From a virus: 31,175 bases of DNA. Within the stretch, counting starts at the first letter, position 1. The number at the start of each line of letters is the position of its first letter. The stretch is taken from positions 1 through 31,175 of the IMG/VR virus record IMGVR_UViG_3300037071_002900. One strand, 5' to 3'. Below the pieces are notes generated by a model. The model had not been told where the DNA came from, ran no database searches, and saw nothing but the letters and a program-made list of their open reading frames with translations. Below are positions 1-6,831 of this stretch, in pieces. The position numbers were made by a program, and so were the translations under genes.

Positions 1-380
1 AATGGCGCAAGGGCTTGCGTTAACACCTCTGAAGGGCTAATAACATGTGCCAACATATCAGCGTTGGCAAGCCCTGGCACAACGTCGGCGGAGGTGCTAA
101 AAAGTAGGTTTACATACTCTGCGTGTATAGCGTTTTGGTATTGTACGTGCGCCAGGTATGCAGTGTATTGGGCCTTTACTTGCGCAGGGCAATAAATGGC
201 GTATTTATTAGTGGTAAGGTGCACTTTGTTTAATGCGCAGAAGTGCGGTGTTTTGGTGCGCACAACGCCAACGTTTAGTTGGTATTGTGCGCCGATGCGT
301 GCGTTGCGTGTGCGTTTATACGCTCCGCATTGCGTTATAACATGCATGGTTTTTACCTTTCGTGGTACGTGCGTGTTGGT

Positions 381-467
381 ACTACTTATGCGTTTATAAG
401 TAGTTTTAAGCTCTGCGTTGGCGCACAGATCGGCGCAACGTCGGTGCGCAGAGCTTAAAACTACTTA
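381..467. repeat. Three-armed inverted repeat (8-bp and 21-bp perfect arms)
   Basis: Positions 397-417 and 447-467 are perfect reverse complements (21 bp, 29-base spacer). The outer 8 bases, ACTACTTA/TAAGTAGT, occur a third time at 381-388. TAAGTAGT at 397-404 can therefore pair either backward with 381-388 (8-base loop) or forward with 460-467. The two hairpins exclude each other, as in attenuators or switchable cruciforms. No gene follows on either strand, so a regulatory role is only inferred. Confidence 0.8.
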
Positions 468-638
468 CACACGCTCCGCCAGGGCTATAGTTTTATGTGC
501 AAGCCCTGGCGGTGTGTATAAATAGGCAAACCATATAGCGTATAAACACACCTATAAATTAAGCGTTGCGTTGTACCGTTTAGTACCCTCATATGTCTTA
601 CCATATACAACGCAAGCGTAAAAAGCCCTGCGTTGGCA

Positions 639-662
639 AAATGCGCCGACGTTGGCGCATTT
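639..662. repeat. Short inverted repeat, 9-bp arms
   Basis: AAATGCGCC (639-647) and GGCGCATTT (654-662) are perfect reverse complements around the 6-base centre GACGTT. The palindrome is made of the same TGCGCC/GGCGCA words that fill the tract. Confidence 0.6.
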
Positions 663-2071
663 AATGGCGGTGTTACACCTCCGCATAGTACCCTTATATA
701 CAAGGTATGTTACCGCACGCTAATTGCGCAGAGTGCGTATAGGGCTTTTGCTTACGTTGGCCCTGGCGCAATGTGCGGAGGTGCGCATTGCAGGGCTTGC
801 TTTGGCTGATATACGTTTACTGCATACAAGGTAAAAACGTGCTAAACAATTGCGGTGTTAGCGTTTACTGTACATATTGTTTGGTTTTAATGGCTTTGTT
901 TGGTTTGCCTTTTACACTTCAGCGTTGGCCCTGCGTTATAGCTTTTTACATATGCAGGGCTTGCGCCGATGTGCCGACGTGCACTTTTTAACGGTGCGTT
1001 GCGTTGGCCCTTACCACACCTCCGCACACGTCGGCGGAGCGTATAGGTGCGGTGTGCGTGTTACGTCGGCACACCGCCAGGGCCAAAAGGCAAAGTTTAT
1101 AAACTACTTCTAAACTTGTGCACTTTACTAAAATATAGGGCTGAAGTTTTACCTTCAGCGTTTATATGCTTTTGTTAACGTGCCAGTGTTTACCCTTTTG
1201 AGGTGCACACCTACGTGTGCGCACGTATGCGCATAAGCTAATAACCAAACATACCTACACGCAGAGCTTGTAATATCAGCCCTTTTGTGCTTTTGGTGTG
1301 CGTGCCAGTATGCGCCGACGTTTACCAACGTTGGCGCATAACACTATGCAGTTTTGGCGGAGCGTTGGCCCTGGCGCACATACTGCGTGCGGTGCGGTGC
1401 GTTGGCTCTGCCTACCTGCGTGTTACCTTAATGTACGTTACAACTACATACAAGCTAACATAGCAGAGCGTATATGCAAAACTATATAACGCAGTATGCG
1501 CCATTATACGCATGGTTAATGTAAGGGTGTTGCGGTGTGGCTTTTTATAGGGCTTTTGAGGTGTATATAGGTGTGGCGGTGTTGCAACGTCGGCGGTGTT
1601 ACGGCACACACACCAACGCAGAGTGTACGCAAAAGGTGCGCAAAAGGGCTTTTTATAGTACGCATGTGCTAAAAAAGGGCTTAAAACGTAGGGTAAACGT
1701 AGGGTTATAGTATAGCAGTAGTATACTAATTTGGCGGTGCGTGCCAAAAAATGTTAGTGTTAGGCTAACATTTTCGGGCCTTTTTTGGGGCTTTTTTGGC
1801 CCTGGCGGAGCGTGCACTAATGCGGTGTTACGGCACACACCACACACCGCCGACGTTGGCCCTGCAAGCCCTTCAGCGTGCGCCAGGGCTTGCGTTAACA
1901 CGGTGCAGAGGTGCAAGGTATTAAGGTGTTGCAAAAGGGCTGAAGTGCGTATGCCTTGCGTCGGCGCACACCTCCGCATAAGGTGTTGCAAGGTATTAAG
2001 GTATAGGTATGTATATGTAGGGCTATAAAAAAGTAAAAAAAGGGGTATATACGTATAGCGTACAATTGCGG

Positions 2072-2127
2072 TGCACAATACCTTTGCCTTAAAAAAGGGC
2101 TTTTTACACCTATTAAGGTATTGTGCA
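2072..2127. repeat. Inverted repeat with 13-bp perfect arms and inner A/T hairpin
   Basis: TGCACAATACCTT (2072-2084) and AAGGTATTGTGCA (2115-2127) are perfect reverse complements with a 30-base spacer. The spacer itself contains an AAAAAGGGCTTTTT-like self-complementary segment, so a two-tier hairpin is possible. The arms carry GCACAA and TTGTGC, the half-sites of the palindromes at 3825-3842 and 19215-19232, but in the reverse arrangement. Confidence 0.65.
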
Positions 2128-2170
2128 TTTTTGGCTTTTTTTGGGCCTTTTTTATTAGGGTGTTGCAATG

Positions 2171-2244
2171 CCTTAATACCTTAATACCTTACGGCACATC
2201 GGCGCATATGTGCCGACGTAATACCTTAATACCTTAATACCTTA
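2171..2244. repeat. 8-bp tandem repeat (CCTTAATA) in two blocks around a palindrome
   Basis: The octamer CCTTAATA repeats about 2.6 times at 2171-2191 and the same unit about 3 times at 2219-2244. Between them, CGGCACAT (2192-2199) and ATGTGCCG (2208-2215) form a perfect 8-bp inverted repeat with an 8-base loop. The reverse-complement unit occurs upstream at 1990-2004, giving a possible 15-bp long-range pairing with 2222-2236. Confidence 0.75.
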
Positions 2245-2311
2245 TGGCGGTGTTGGCCCTTGCAAAACGTGTGCCGATGCGCAGATCGGCGCAACGTCGG
2301 CGCACCTCTGC

Positions 2312-2392
2312 GTTGGCCCTGGCGCATTTTTGCGTTGGTGTTGGCGCACCTCTGCGTTGGCGGAGCGTTGCGCCAGGGCCAACACCAACGCA
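2312..2392. repeat. Overlapping alternative inverted repeats (15-bp and 14-bp arms)
   Basis: GTTGGCCCTGGCGCA (2312-2326) is the exact reverse complement of 2369-2383. TGCGTTGGTGTTGG (2331-2344) is the exact reverse complement of 2379-2392. The right-hand arms overlap at 2379-2383, so the two stems compete. This again gives a choice between two mutually exclusive hairpins. Confidence 0.7.
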
Positions 2393-2534
2393 CGTTTAGC
2401 TATAGCTAACATCGGCGCAAAACGTGCACTTCAGCGTACCGCCAACGTCGGCGCATCGGCGCACCTCCGCATAAAATTTTGCTAAGTACTTGCGGCATTG
2501 CGAAAGATGTTGCCTCCGCCAGGTAGCGATCCAA

Positions 2535-2618
2535 TCAACTTCCGATACAACGACCATTTTTCCCGATTTTGAATCTTATCGTTAAGTACCTTCTTTTGAA
2601 AATTAAAATTTTTGCCAT
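2535..2618 (-). CDS. Possible 27-residue basic peptide (doubtful)
   Basis: A short frame begins MAKILIFKRRYL and ends at a TGA just inside the composition boundary. It lies directly downstream of the GIY-YIG gene. A GAGGA motif lies upstream but at poor spacing. The peptide is Lys/Arg-rich with no known motif. It may be chance; it is listed because no better explanation was found for 2481-2642, which otherwise holds only A/T-rich sequence. Confidence 0.15.
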   Translation of the reverse strand: MAKILIFKRRYLTIRFKIGKNGRCIGS

Positions 2619-2642
2619 TTTTTGCTCAAAAGTCCTCTTCGA

Positions 2643-3062
2643 TTACTCAAATTTCCTCAAAATACCGTCTAGAATCATCTTTTCAGCCTGGGTAAGCTCA
2701 TTTTCCTTAAATCGTCCTTTCCTGACAATAACTTCTATCCTCTCCAGGAAAGTTCCATCGTAAAATTCTCCCTTCCGATAAATTTCTGGAGCTGTCCTCT
2801 CCTGTCTTACTTCCTCGTTAATCTTATTCAGTAAATCGTGTCCTAACAGATACAGCGTCCTAATCAGTTCCTTCTCTGCTGCCGCTGCTTCTTCCCTATC
2901 ATATCCAAATACACGATACGTTTGATACAGAAGTCCGTTCTTCTCTACATCATATAGATGTGCTGTTCTTCTCTGCTCAGGATTCTGTGTGCATCCCACG
3001 TATCTTATCACTCTGTCTTCGTCTAATAATACATAAACTTCATAACGCCTACGCAACCCCAT
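2643..3062 (-). CDS. GIY-YIG family endonuclease, free-standing
   Basis: This 139-residue protein carries the core of the GIY-YIG nuclease fold in its first half. EVY (8-10) stands for GIY and YVG (21-23) for YIG. They are followed by Arg31/Arg32 and His35, a later acidic residue in AEKELI (Glu63 or Glu65), and Asn79 in LLNK, the usual order of catalytic residues. Such enzymes cut one or both DNA strands; phage copies are often homing endonucleases or repair-like nucleases. The start at 3062 is chosen because AAAGGGGG sits just upstream and the motif follows at once; an in-frame start at 3113 would add 17 unconvincing residues. No DNA-binding tail of the homing type is evident. It is the last solid gene before the word-built tract. 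Confidence 0.8.
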   Translation of the reverse strand: MGLRRRYEVYVLLDEDRVIRYVGCTQNPEQRRTAHLYDVEKNGLLYQTYRVFGYDREEAAAAEKELIRTLYLLGHDLLNKINEEVRQERTAPEIYRKGEFYDGTFLERIEVIVRKGRFKENELTQAEKMILDGILRKFE

Positions 3063-3136
3063 TTTTAGCCCCCTTTGCAAAATTATATAGCAAACTACCC
3101 GCACGCACCCCAACCGAAAAATTTACCGCACAGCAA

Positions 3137-3171
3137 GGGCGCACAAAGCCAAACTAAGGCATTGTGCGCCC
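3137..3171 (-). promoter_or_regulatory. Strong hairpin between zinc-module gene and GIY-YIG gene
   Basis: GGGCGCACAA (3137-3146) and TTGTGCGCCC (3162-3171) pair perfectly. After one A-A mismatch, GCC and GGC extend the stem around a 7-base loop (3151-3157). Read leftward it is not followed by a T run, so it is a poor intrinsic terminator. It contains the half-sites GCACAA and TTGTGC, so it may be an operator or an RNA processing/stability hairpin in the leader of the GIY-YIG gene. Confidence 0.55.
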
Positions 3172-3206
3172 ACCGCTAACCGCCCAAACTAACACCCCCT
3201 ATTTAA

Positions 3207-3770
3207 CTATCCTGTGTGCTGGCCGGAACCGCCGCACTCATCACAAACCACACCACCTTCCGTATCCCCATCCTTCCATCCTGTTCCTCCGCACTCACCA
3301 CAGACCTCAACATCCTCTCGTTTGGATGGTTGGCCGTGTCCGAAGGCCGCCTTCGCTCGTTCACGTCTCTTCATCTTCTCATCCTCTGACATCACTCTTT
3401 TCCTGCGAAATGATACTTGATTGGCTTCCACAAGATATTCCCTTCCAATCCCGTCATCACGCACTACCGCTGGCATCCCCATCCTTTCCAGCTTCGCAAT
3501 CATAACGGGGTCATCTGTATATATCTTCCACGTCCCACGATCATCTGCACTTTGCATGATGGCCGTTTCCCGTTCTTCCAATGTAAGATCTCTCATCTTA
3601 ACCTTCGTCATCTTTACTGTGCCTTTCCCCATCAACTCATCTCTCACCACTTCATCATGAGGAAGAGTACCATAATGATCAGGATCATAATAATATACTT
3701 CCCGCCCAATTCCCACAATATCCCTAGCCAGAATCCACGCCAGAATCCAGTTATGAAGTCTTTCGTCCAC
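3207..3770 (-). CDS. Protein with DnaJ-type CxxCxGxG zinc module, no J domain
   Basis: This 187-residue protein ends in two CxxCxGxG repeats, CGECGGTG and CDECGGSG, separated by about 13 residues. This is the zinc-binding pattern of DnaJ and of many small phage proteins. There is no J domain (no HPD motif). The middle is charged, with a basic stretch (FRRKR, KMKRRERAK) before the zinc module that could bind nucleic acid or a partner. The start is GTG at 3770, supported by GAGGAACG just upstream. The function is unknown. The gene sits alone between an operator-like palindrome (3824-3843) and a hairpin (3137-3171). Its coding strand is unusually purine-rich, like the small genes up to about 4470, and unlike the endolysin gene. 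Confidence 0.65.
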   Translation of the reverse strand: MDERLHNWILAWILARDIVGIGREVYYYDPDHYGTLPHDEVVRDELMGKGTVKMTKVKMRDLTLEERETAIMQSADDRGTWKIYTDDPVMIAKLERMGMPAVVRDDGIGREYLVEANQVSFRRKRVMSEDEKMKRRERAKAAFGHGQPSKREDVEVCGECGGTGWKDGDTEGGVVCDECGGSGQHTG

Positions 3771-3823
3771 CGTTCCTCATCCTCCCTCACGAAGATTTGT
3801 CCTCCCTGCCGTAAGAGGCGTCA

Positions 3824-3843
3824 TTTGTGCAAAATTGCACAAA
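3824..3843. promoter_or_regulatory. Palindrome TTGTGC-N6-GCACAA, operator candidate A
   Basis: TTTGTGCA and TGCACAAA are perfect 8-bp arms around AAAT, in the 90-base gap upstream of the zinc-module gene. The core TTGTGC-N6-GCACAA (3825-3842) is repeated with the same spacing at 19215-19232. No T run follows on the minus strand, so a terminator is less likely than a protein-binding site. Confidence 0.5.
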
Positions 3844-3860
3844 ATGGTTTCTGGTCATCC

Positions 3861-4088
3861 TCATCCACCTCGTCCCGACCCGCCCATCTTGATCTTCTTT
3901 TCCAGTATCATCTCCCGTAACTTCTCCACTAAGAAGTACATCTCCCGTCTCTCCAGTTCATACTCATCCCTCATCTCACAAGCCAGGGGAATCGCATCCA
4001 AATAGTAATCTCCTGGCATCTCTCTCCCAAATTTCCCTGATATGCGTTCATCGCTCCACAGTGGATCTAATCTTATCTTTTCGCTCAT
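3861..4088 (-). CDS. Small charged protein of unknown function
   Basis: The product is 75 residues, rich in Glu, Arg and Lys, with a predicted helical segment (ELERREMYFLVEKLREMILEKK) and a Gly-rich tail. No family is recognised. The ATG at 4088 lies two bases after the stop of the membrane-protein gene at 4090, which suggests coupled translation. It shares the purine-rich coding strand of its neighbours. Confidence 0.55.
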   Translation of the reverse strand: MSEKIRLDPLWSDERISGKFGREMPGDYYLDAIPLACEMRDEYELERREMYFLVEKLREMILEKKIKMGGSGRGG

Positions 4089-4089
4089 C

Positions 4090-4266
4090 TTAACTAAATG
4101 CTCCTATGATCCACATCACCACTACAATCATACACAATAACATCCCCATCCATACTATGCCTCTTATCCACCATACTACACCCCACACATCCCCCATCCA
4201 GTCAATCCACAATGATAGGAGGGCTGCCGTAAGAAACACTCCTATCACGAAGACTGCTCCCATCAT
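4090..4266 (-). CDS. 58-residue, two-helix membrane protein, candidate holin
   Basis: From the ATG at 4266 the product is almost all hydrophobic. It has one helix (AVFVIGVFLTAALLSLW), a short polar turn (IDWMGD), and a second Trp/Met/Val-rich helix ending in GAFS. GGAGAG sits six bases upstream of this ATG, which makes it better than the in-frame start at 4356. Small two-helix proteins near an endolysin are often holins, which form the membrane hole that releases the lysin. No polar charged tail typical of many holins is present, so the role is inferred from size, topology and place. It overlaps the next upstream gene by 65 bases in another frame. Confidence 0.5.
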   Translation of the reverse strand: MMGAVFVIGVFLTAALLSLWIDWMGDVWGVVWWIRGIVWMGMLLCMIVVVMWIIGAFS

Positions 4267-4471
4267 ATCTCTCTCCATTATCTGGTCCCAGATCGTAGTA
4301 TTCCCATCCATAAAATAAATCCTCCCAGATCGCAACTTCCTCCCTTTCCCACTCAATCCTCTTCCGCCAATAGATCTCCGTCATCAAACACAGAAACGCT
4401 ATGATGCTAAAGATTCCCATTCCTACCCAGAACTCGCCTGGGTAGGATTGCATTCTTCCTGCTGTGATCAT
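4202..4471 (-). CDS. Small single-pass membrane protein of unknown function
   Basis: The 89-residue product has one N-terminal membrane segment (about residues 14-36, FWVGMGIFSIIAFLCLM within it), then a basic patch (WRKRIEW) and an acidic, aromatic-rich soluble tail. This suggests an N-out/C-in or reverse anchor. A start at residue 7 (4453), with AGGA just before it, is also possible. It begins just after the stop of the gene at 4473 and ends inside the candidate holin gene. A lysis helper (antiholin or spanin-like) is one guess; no family is recognised. Confidence 0.5.
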   Translation of the reverse strand: MITAGRMQSYPGEFWVGMGIFSIIAFLCLMTEIYWRKRIEWEREEVAIWEDLFYGWEYYDLGPDNGERYDGSSLRDRSVSYGSPPIIVD

Positions 4472-4472
4472 A

Positions 4473-4745
4473 TCATCTATTTCCCACTTCCTTTAAAATC
4501 TCTATCATGCGCTTCGCTTCATCGCGATCACTTTCTTTCTCGCTTTCCGGTAGCTCGTAGTAGGATAGCTTCATCTGTCTCGTCCAACGTTCTACCGCCC
4601 AGGAAGGCATCGTGTATGTACCATCATCATTGAGCGTACCTTTTTGGAACATATACTTCATCCATCCAGACCACGCATCATGGGCATATTGCGCCAGAGC
4701 TTCCTGTAGCTCTATTTCCTGCATGGGTTCAAAGGGCTTCGTCAT
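4473..4745 (-). CDS. Conserved phage-type small protein (function unknown)
   Basis: The 90-residue product contains the run ALAQYAHDAWSGWMKYMF, then NDDGTYTMPSWAVERW and ELPESEKESDRDEA. I recall this pattern from many small hypothetical phage proteins of unknown role; that match is from memory, not a search. No catalytic motif is evident; it looks helical and soluble. Its ATG overlaps the endolysin stop by four bases (ATGA-type coupling), with AAAGGA upstream. This places it in the lysis operon. Confidence 0.65.
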   Translation of the reverse strand: MTKPFEPMQEIELQEALAQYAHDAWSGWMKYMFQKGTLNDDGTYTMPSWAVERWTRQMKLSYYELPESEKESDRDEAKRMIEILKEVGNR

Positions 4746-6634
4746 AGTTTCAAATTCCTTTCGGCAAAGAAGGTCTGTGGATCTATACGGCCCTTTCCCA
4801 TAGGCGTCACTGTAAGATATTCTCCTCCATGATTCATCAACCGCACTTCCAAATGTAGATGTACTCCGGTACTGTTTCCTGTAGTTCCTAACTTCCCCAA
4901 TTCTGCTCCTGGTTCTACTACCTGTCCGGCCACCACACTAATGGAATCTAAATGGGCGAAGAATGTGTAGCATCTCATCCATCCCTCTTGATGTCTCACC
5001 CGTACATAGTTCCCATAGGCTGCATCTACCCCTACGAAGGCTACCACACCTTTTGCGATGTTCAGTACGGGTGTTCGAGAGGGCTTGCCGCCGAAGTCTG
5101 TACCATTGTGACCTGGCATCCCAAATTGTGCGTAGTTAGCGGGATTCTGATAGAAGTGCTGTGTGATTACAGCACCCCGCAGCGGATGACATAGATCTTC
5201 GGGTACAGGTTCTACGATGGGTGGTCGCTCTGGGATTGTACGACTTTCTGTCCATTCCCACGTAATCCATGTTGAAGTATGCTCCTTAGGATTGCCGTCC
5301 TTTCCCATCCCAATCCCCGATACTTTATCGGAGGGGCCATCTAATACTCTAATCGAGTATTCATTCAAGGAAGCTCCCATAGGATAATCATAATTGTAGC
5401 TGGCAGAGGCTTCATCTGCTTTACTTGTGACCTGTGTGCTACCGGAAGGCCACATCACTTCTAACTTGACGCCAGGTACTTCTTCATGATTTCGCAGCAC
5501 TCGTCCTAGAATGTGATGATCTGGTCCTACGGTCGCTGCCGCTCGTTCCAACCATTGTGCGTTGGTGATTTTCCAATACCATATTCCGTTGGGTGGTGTG
5601 GCATATTCAAATCGTACGCCTCTCGCCAGCAACTTAGGATCTATTTCCCTATCTTCTGCGGGCGGCGGTGTGGGTGGGGATGGTGGGGTAGGGGTCGGTG
5701 TGGGTGGATCTGGGGGACGGGGGGTGGGGATATTTGTAGCGGGAACACGATGACCTGCTTGGACAGCTTCCTTAAAGTCAGCAATCACACCCTGCTTATG
5801 GGTGAACGACCATTGATCATCTTCGTTGCTACGGTACAGACATAGTGCATGAATCTTCTGTCTGTTGTTGTGATTCCAGTAGTCTATCTCATTGTAGGCT
5901 TCTTGCACCCATCCACTGTTTACATCTGCCCAGGGGATTACTTGATCAGTTTCCGTGATGTATACAGGTAGATGTTGATATTTCTGGGGAATTACCTTCA
6001 TGTAGTCTTGATAAGCCATGAAGTGATAGTAGTAATCATCGAAGGGCCAATCCATTTGCCCCATATCGGTGATGAGCTGTGGGCCTACACCGTGTGTATA
6101 GGTGTGGATGGTGATGGCATCGCATCTTTCAATAGCATCTAGCGTATCACTGAAGTATTGGATCCAATCCCCTCTATCATTGCCAGGATACTTGGTGGTA
6201 TCATCCCAGGGTGCGCTGCCAGCGATGGCTACTTGTATATCCCGATTAACATTGTGGATGCTTTGATAGCACAGATCAAAACACTTGGCGTACTGTGTGG
6301 GGATGATGGGTTGATTGTGAGGTTGTTCATTCTTGTGATTGGGTTCGTTGCCGATGATAGCTACGGTGATATTGGGTGTGGCCGCAACGAAGTTCGCACA
6401 TCGTCGGGCGAAGTCTTCATATTCATTGGGTTGCGGTATCGTACCTACGGGATGATAGCCATTGTTCAGGCGTGCTATCACCGAGAAGCCCAACTGCGTC
6501 CATTGTGTATAGTTCCCACCTGCGGTATCATTGGGATTAGAACCCAGGGCTTCAGTAGCCACCAACCATCCTGGTTTATTGAGCATGTGGACATGACCAT
6601 CTAAATCGTGTGTACCGTGTATGAATTGGGTCAT
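4742..6634 (-). CDS. Bifunctional endolysin: glycoside hydrolase plus M23 peptidase
   Basis: The 630-residue protein has three parts. Residues 1-300 resemble a TIM-barrel glycoside hydrolase, with GNEPN (95-99) as the likely acid/base site and YITETD (225-230) carrying the likely nucleophile Glu228. A Pro/Thr linker (about 303-325) leads to a middle region with a beta-rich look (about 340-470). Residues 479-630 are a lysostaphin-type M23 metallopeptidase with HNGTD (His509, Asp513), His561 and HLHLE (His592, His594). Together they could cut both glycan and peptide parts of the cell wall. No signal peptide is seen, so export through a holin or use as a virion enzyme is expected. AGAGGAG precedes the ATG. 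It could instead be a tail-associated lysin, but its place with small membrane proteins favours lysis. Confidence 0.85.
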   Translation of the reverse strand: MTQFIHGTHDLDGHVHMLNKPGWLVATEALGSNPNDTAGGNYTQWTQLGFSVIARLNNGYHPVGTIPQPNEYEDFARRCANFVAATPNITVAIIGNEPNHKNEQPHNQPIIPTQYAKCFDLCYQSIHNVNRDIQVAIAGSAPWDDTTKYPGNDRGDWIQYFSDTLDAIERCDAITIHTYTHGVGPQLITDMGQMDWPFDDYYYHFMAYQDYMKVIPQKYQHLPVYITETDQVIPWADVNSGWVQEAYNEIDYWNHNNRQKIHALCLYRSNEDDQWSFTHKQGVIADFKEAVQAGHRVPATNIPTPRPPDPPTPTPTPPSPPTPPPAEDREIDPKLLARGVRFEYATPPNGIWYWKITNAQWLERAAATVGPDHHILGRVLRNHEEVPGVKLEVMWPSGSTQVTSKADEASASYNYDYPMGASLNEYSIRVLDGPSDKVSGIGMGKDGNPKEHTSTWITWEWTESRTIPERPPIVEPVPEDLCHPLRGAVITQHFYQNPANYAQFGMPGHNGTDFGGKPSRTPVLNIAKGVVAFVGVDAAYGNYVRVRHQEGWMRCYTFFAHLDSISVVAGQVVEPGAELGKLGTTGNSTGVHLHLEVRLMNHGGEYLTVTPMGKGRIDPQTFFAERNLKL

Positions 6635-6635
6635 C

Positions 6636-6827
6636 TTATCTGTTCTCCTCTATTTGCTGTAGGACTTCTAAGAATATATCTTTACCAGCCAGTAAGATTG
6701 CTTTGACTTGCACAATAGGATCACTATGCCGGCTGACCTGGAGCTTTTGCAGGATGCTTACATACAGCATCCTGAATTCAAGGTCAGACATCTTGTTAAT
6801 GCGGTCAGTGATAGCAAGATCTACCAT
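6636..6827 (-). CDS. Small helical protein of unknown function
   Basis: From the ATG at 6827 (begins MVDLAITDRINKM) the product is 63 residues and mostly helical, with no recognised family. This start follows the primase stop by four bases. An alternative ATG at 6923, preceded by AGGAG, would give 95 residues and a 92-base overlap with the primase gene. Which is used cannot be settled here. The stop lies one base before the endolysin start region, so translation of the lysin may be coupled to it. Confidence 0.55.
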   Translation of the reverse strand: MVDLAITDRINKMSDLEFRMLYVSILQKLQVSRHSDPIVQVKAILLAGKDIFLEVLQQIEENR

Positions 6828-6831
6828 GATG

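Larger units (their letters stand above)
1..2480. other. Gene-free tract built from a few repeated words, poor in GA/TC
   Basis: No open frame here has a ribosome-binding site or a plausible protein composition; the longest (1653-2168, minus) is rich in Cys, Tyr, His and Pro with no recognisable motif. The sequence reuses short words on both strands, such as AGGGCTT, GCGTTGGC, CCCTGGCG, ACGTCGGCG and CACCTCCGC. Exact longer repeats include a 17-base one (10-26 and 1885-1901), a 19-base one (426-444 and 2282-2300) and a 15-base one (1913-1927 and 1988-2002). By hand count, GA plus TC dinucleotides number 11 in bases 1-420 and 8 in bases 1741-2160, against about 52 expected if all dinucleotides were equal. 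Normal coding composition resumes at about 2480-2530. The tract lies beyond the 3' end of the leftward gene block. Its function is unknown; a structured RNA, origin, packaging zone or expanding repeat are all possible. Confidence 0.75.

Noticed and set aside
1412-2168. Open frames of 111 and 171 codons on the minus strand in the word-built tract
   Set aside because: Odd composition (many Cys, Tyr, His, Pro), no ribosome site and overlap of each other; they reflect low stop density in the word set.
2171-2244. CRISPR array
   Set aside because: The 8-base units have no spacers of CRISPR length and no cas genes are present.
1-2480. tRNA genes or known large phage RNAs
   Set aside because: No T-loop GGTTCGA-type motif or cloverleaf was seen. 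Large RNAs such as GOLLD or ROOL could not be tested without a covariance search.
3164-3920. Plus-strand frames of 113 and 167 codons
   Set aside because: They oppose coupled minus-strand genes, are rich in Ser/His/Pro from pyrimidine-rich DNA, and lack ribosome sites.
6158-6604. 148-codon plus-strand frame opposite the endolysin
   Set aside because: It is antisense to the well-supported hydrolase domain and has no motif.
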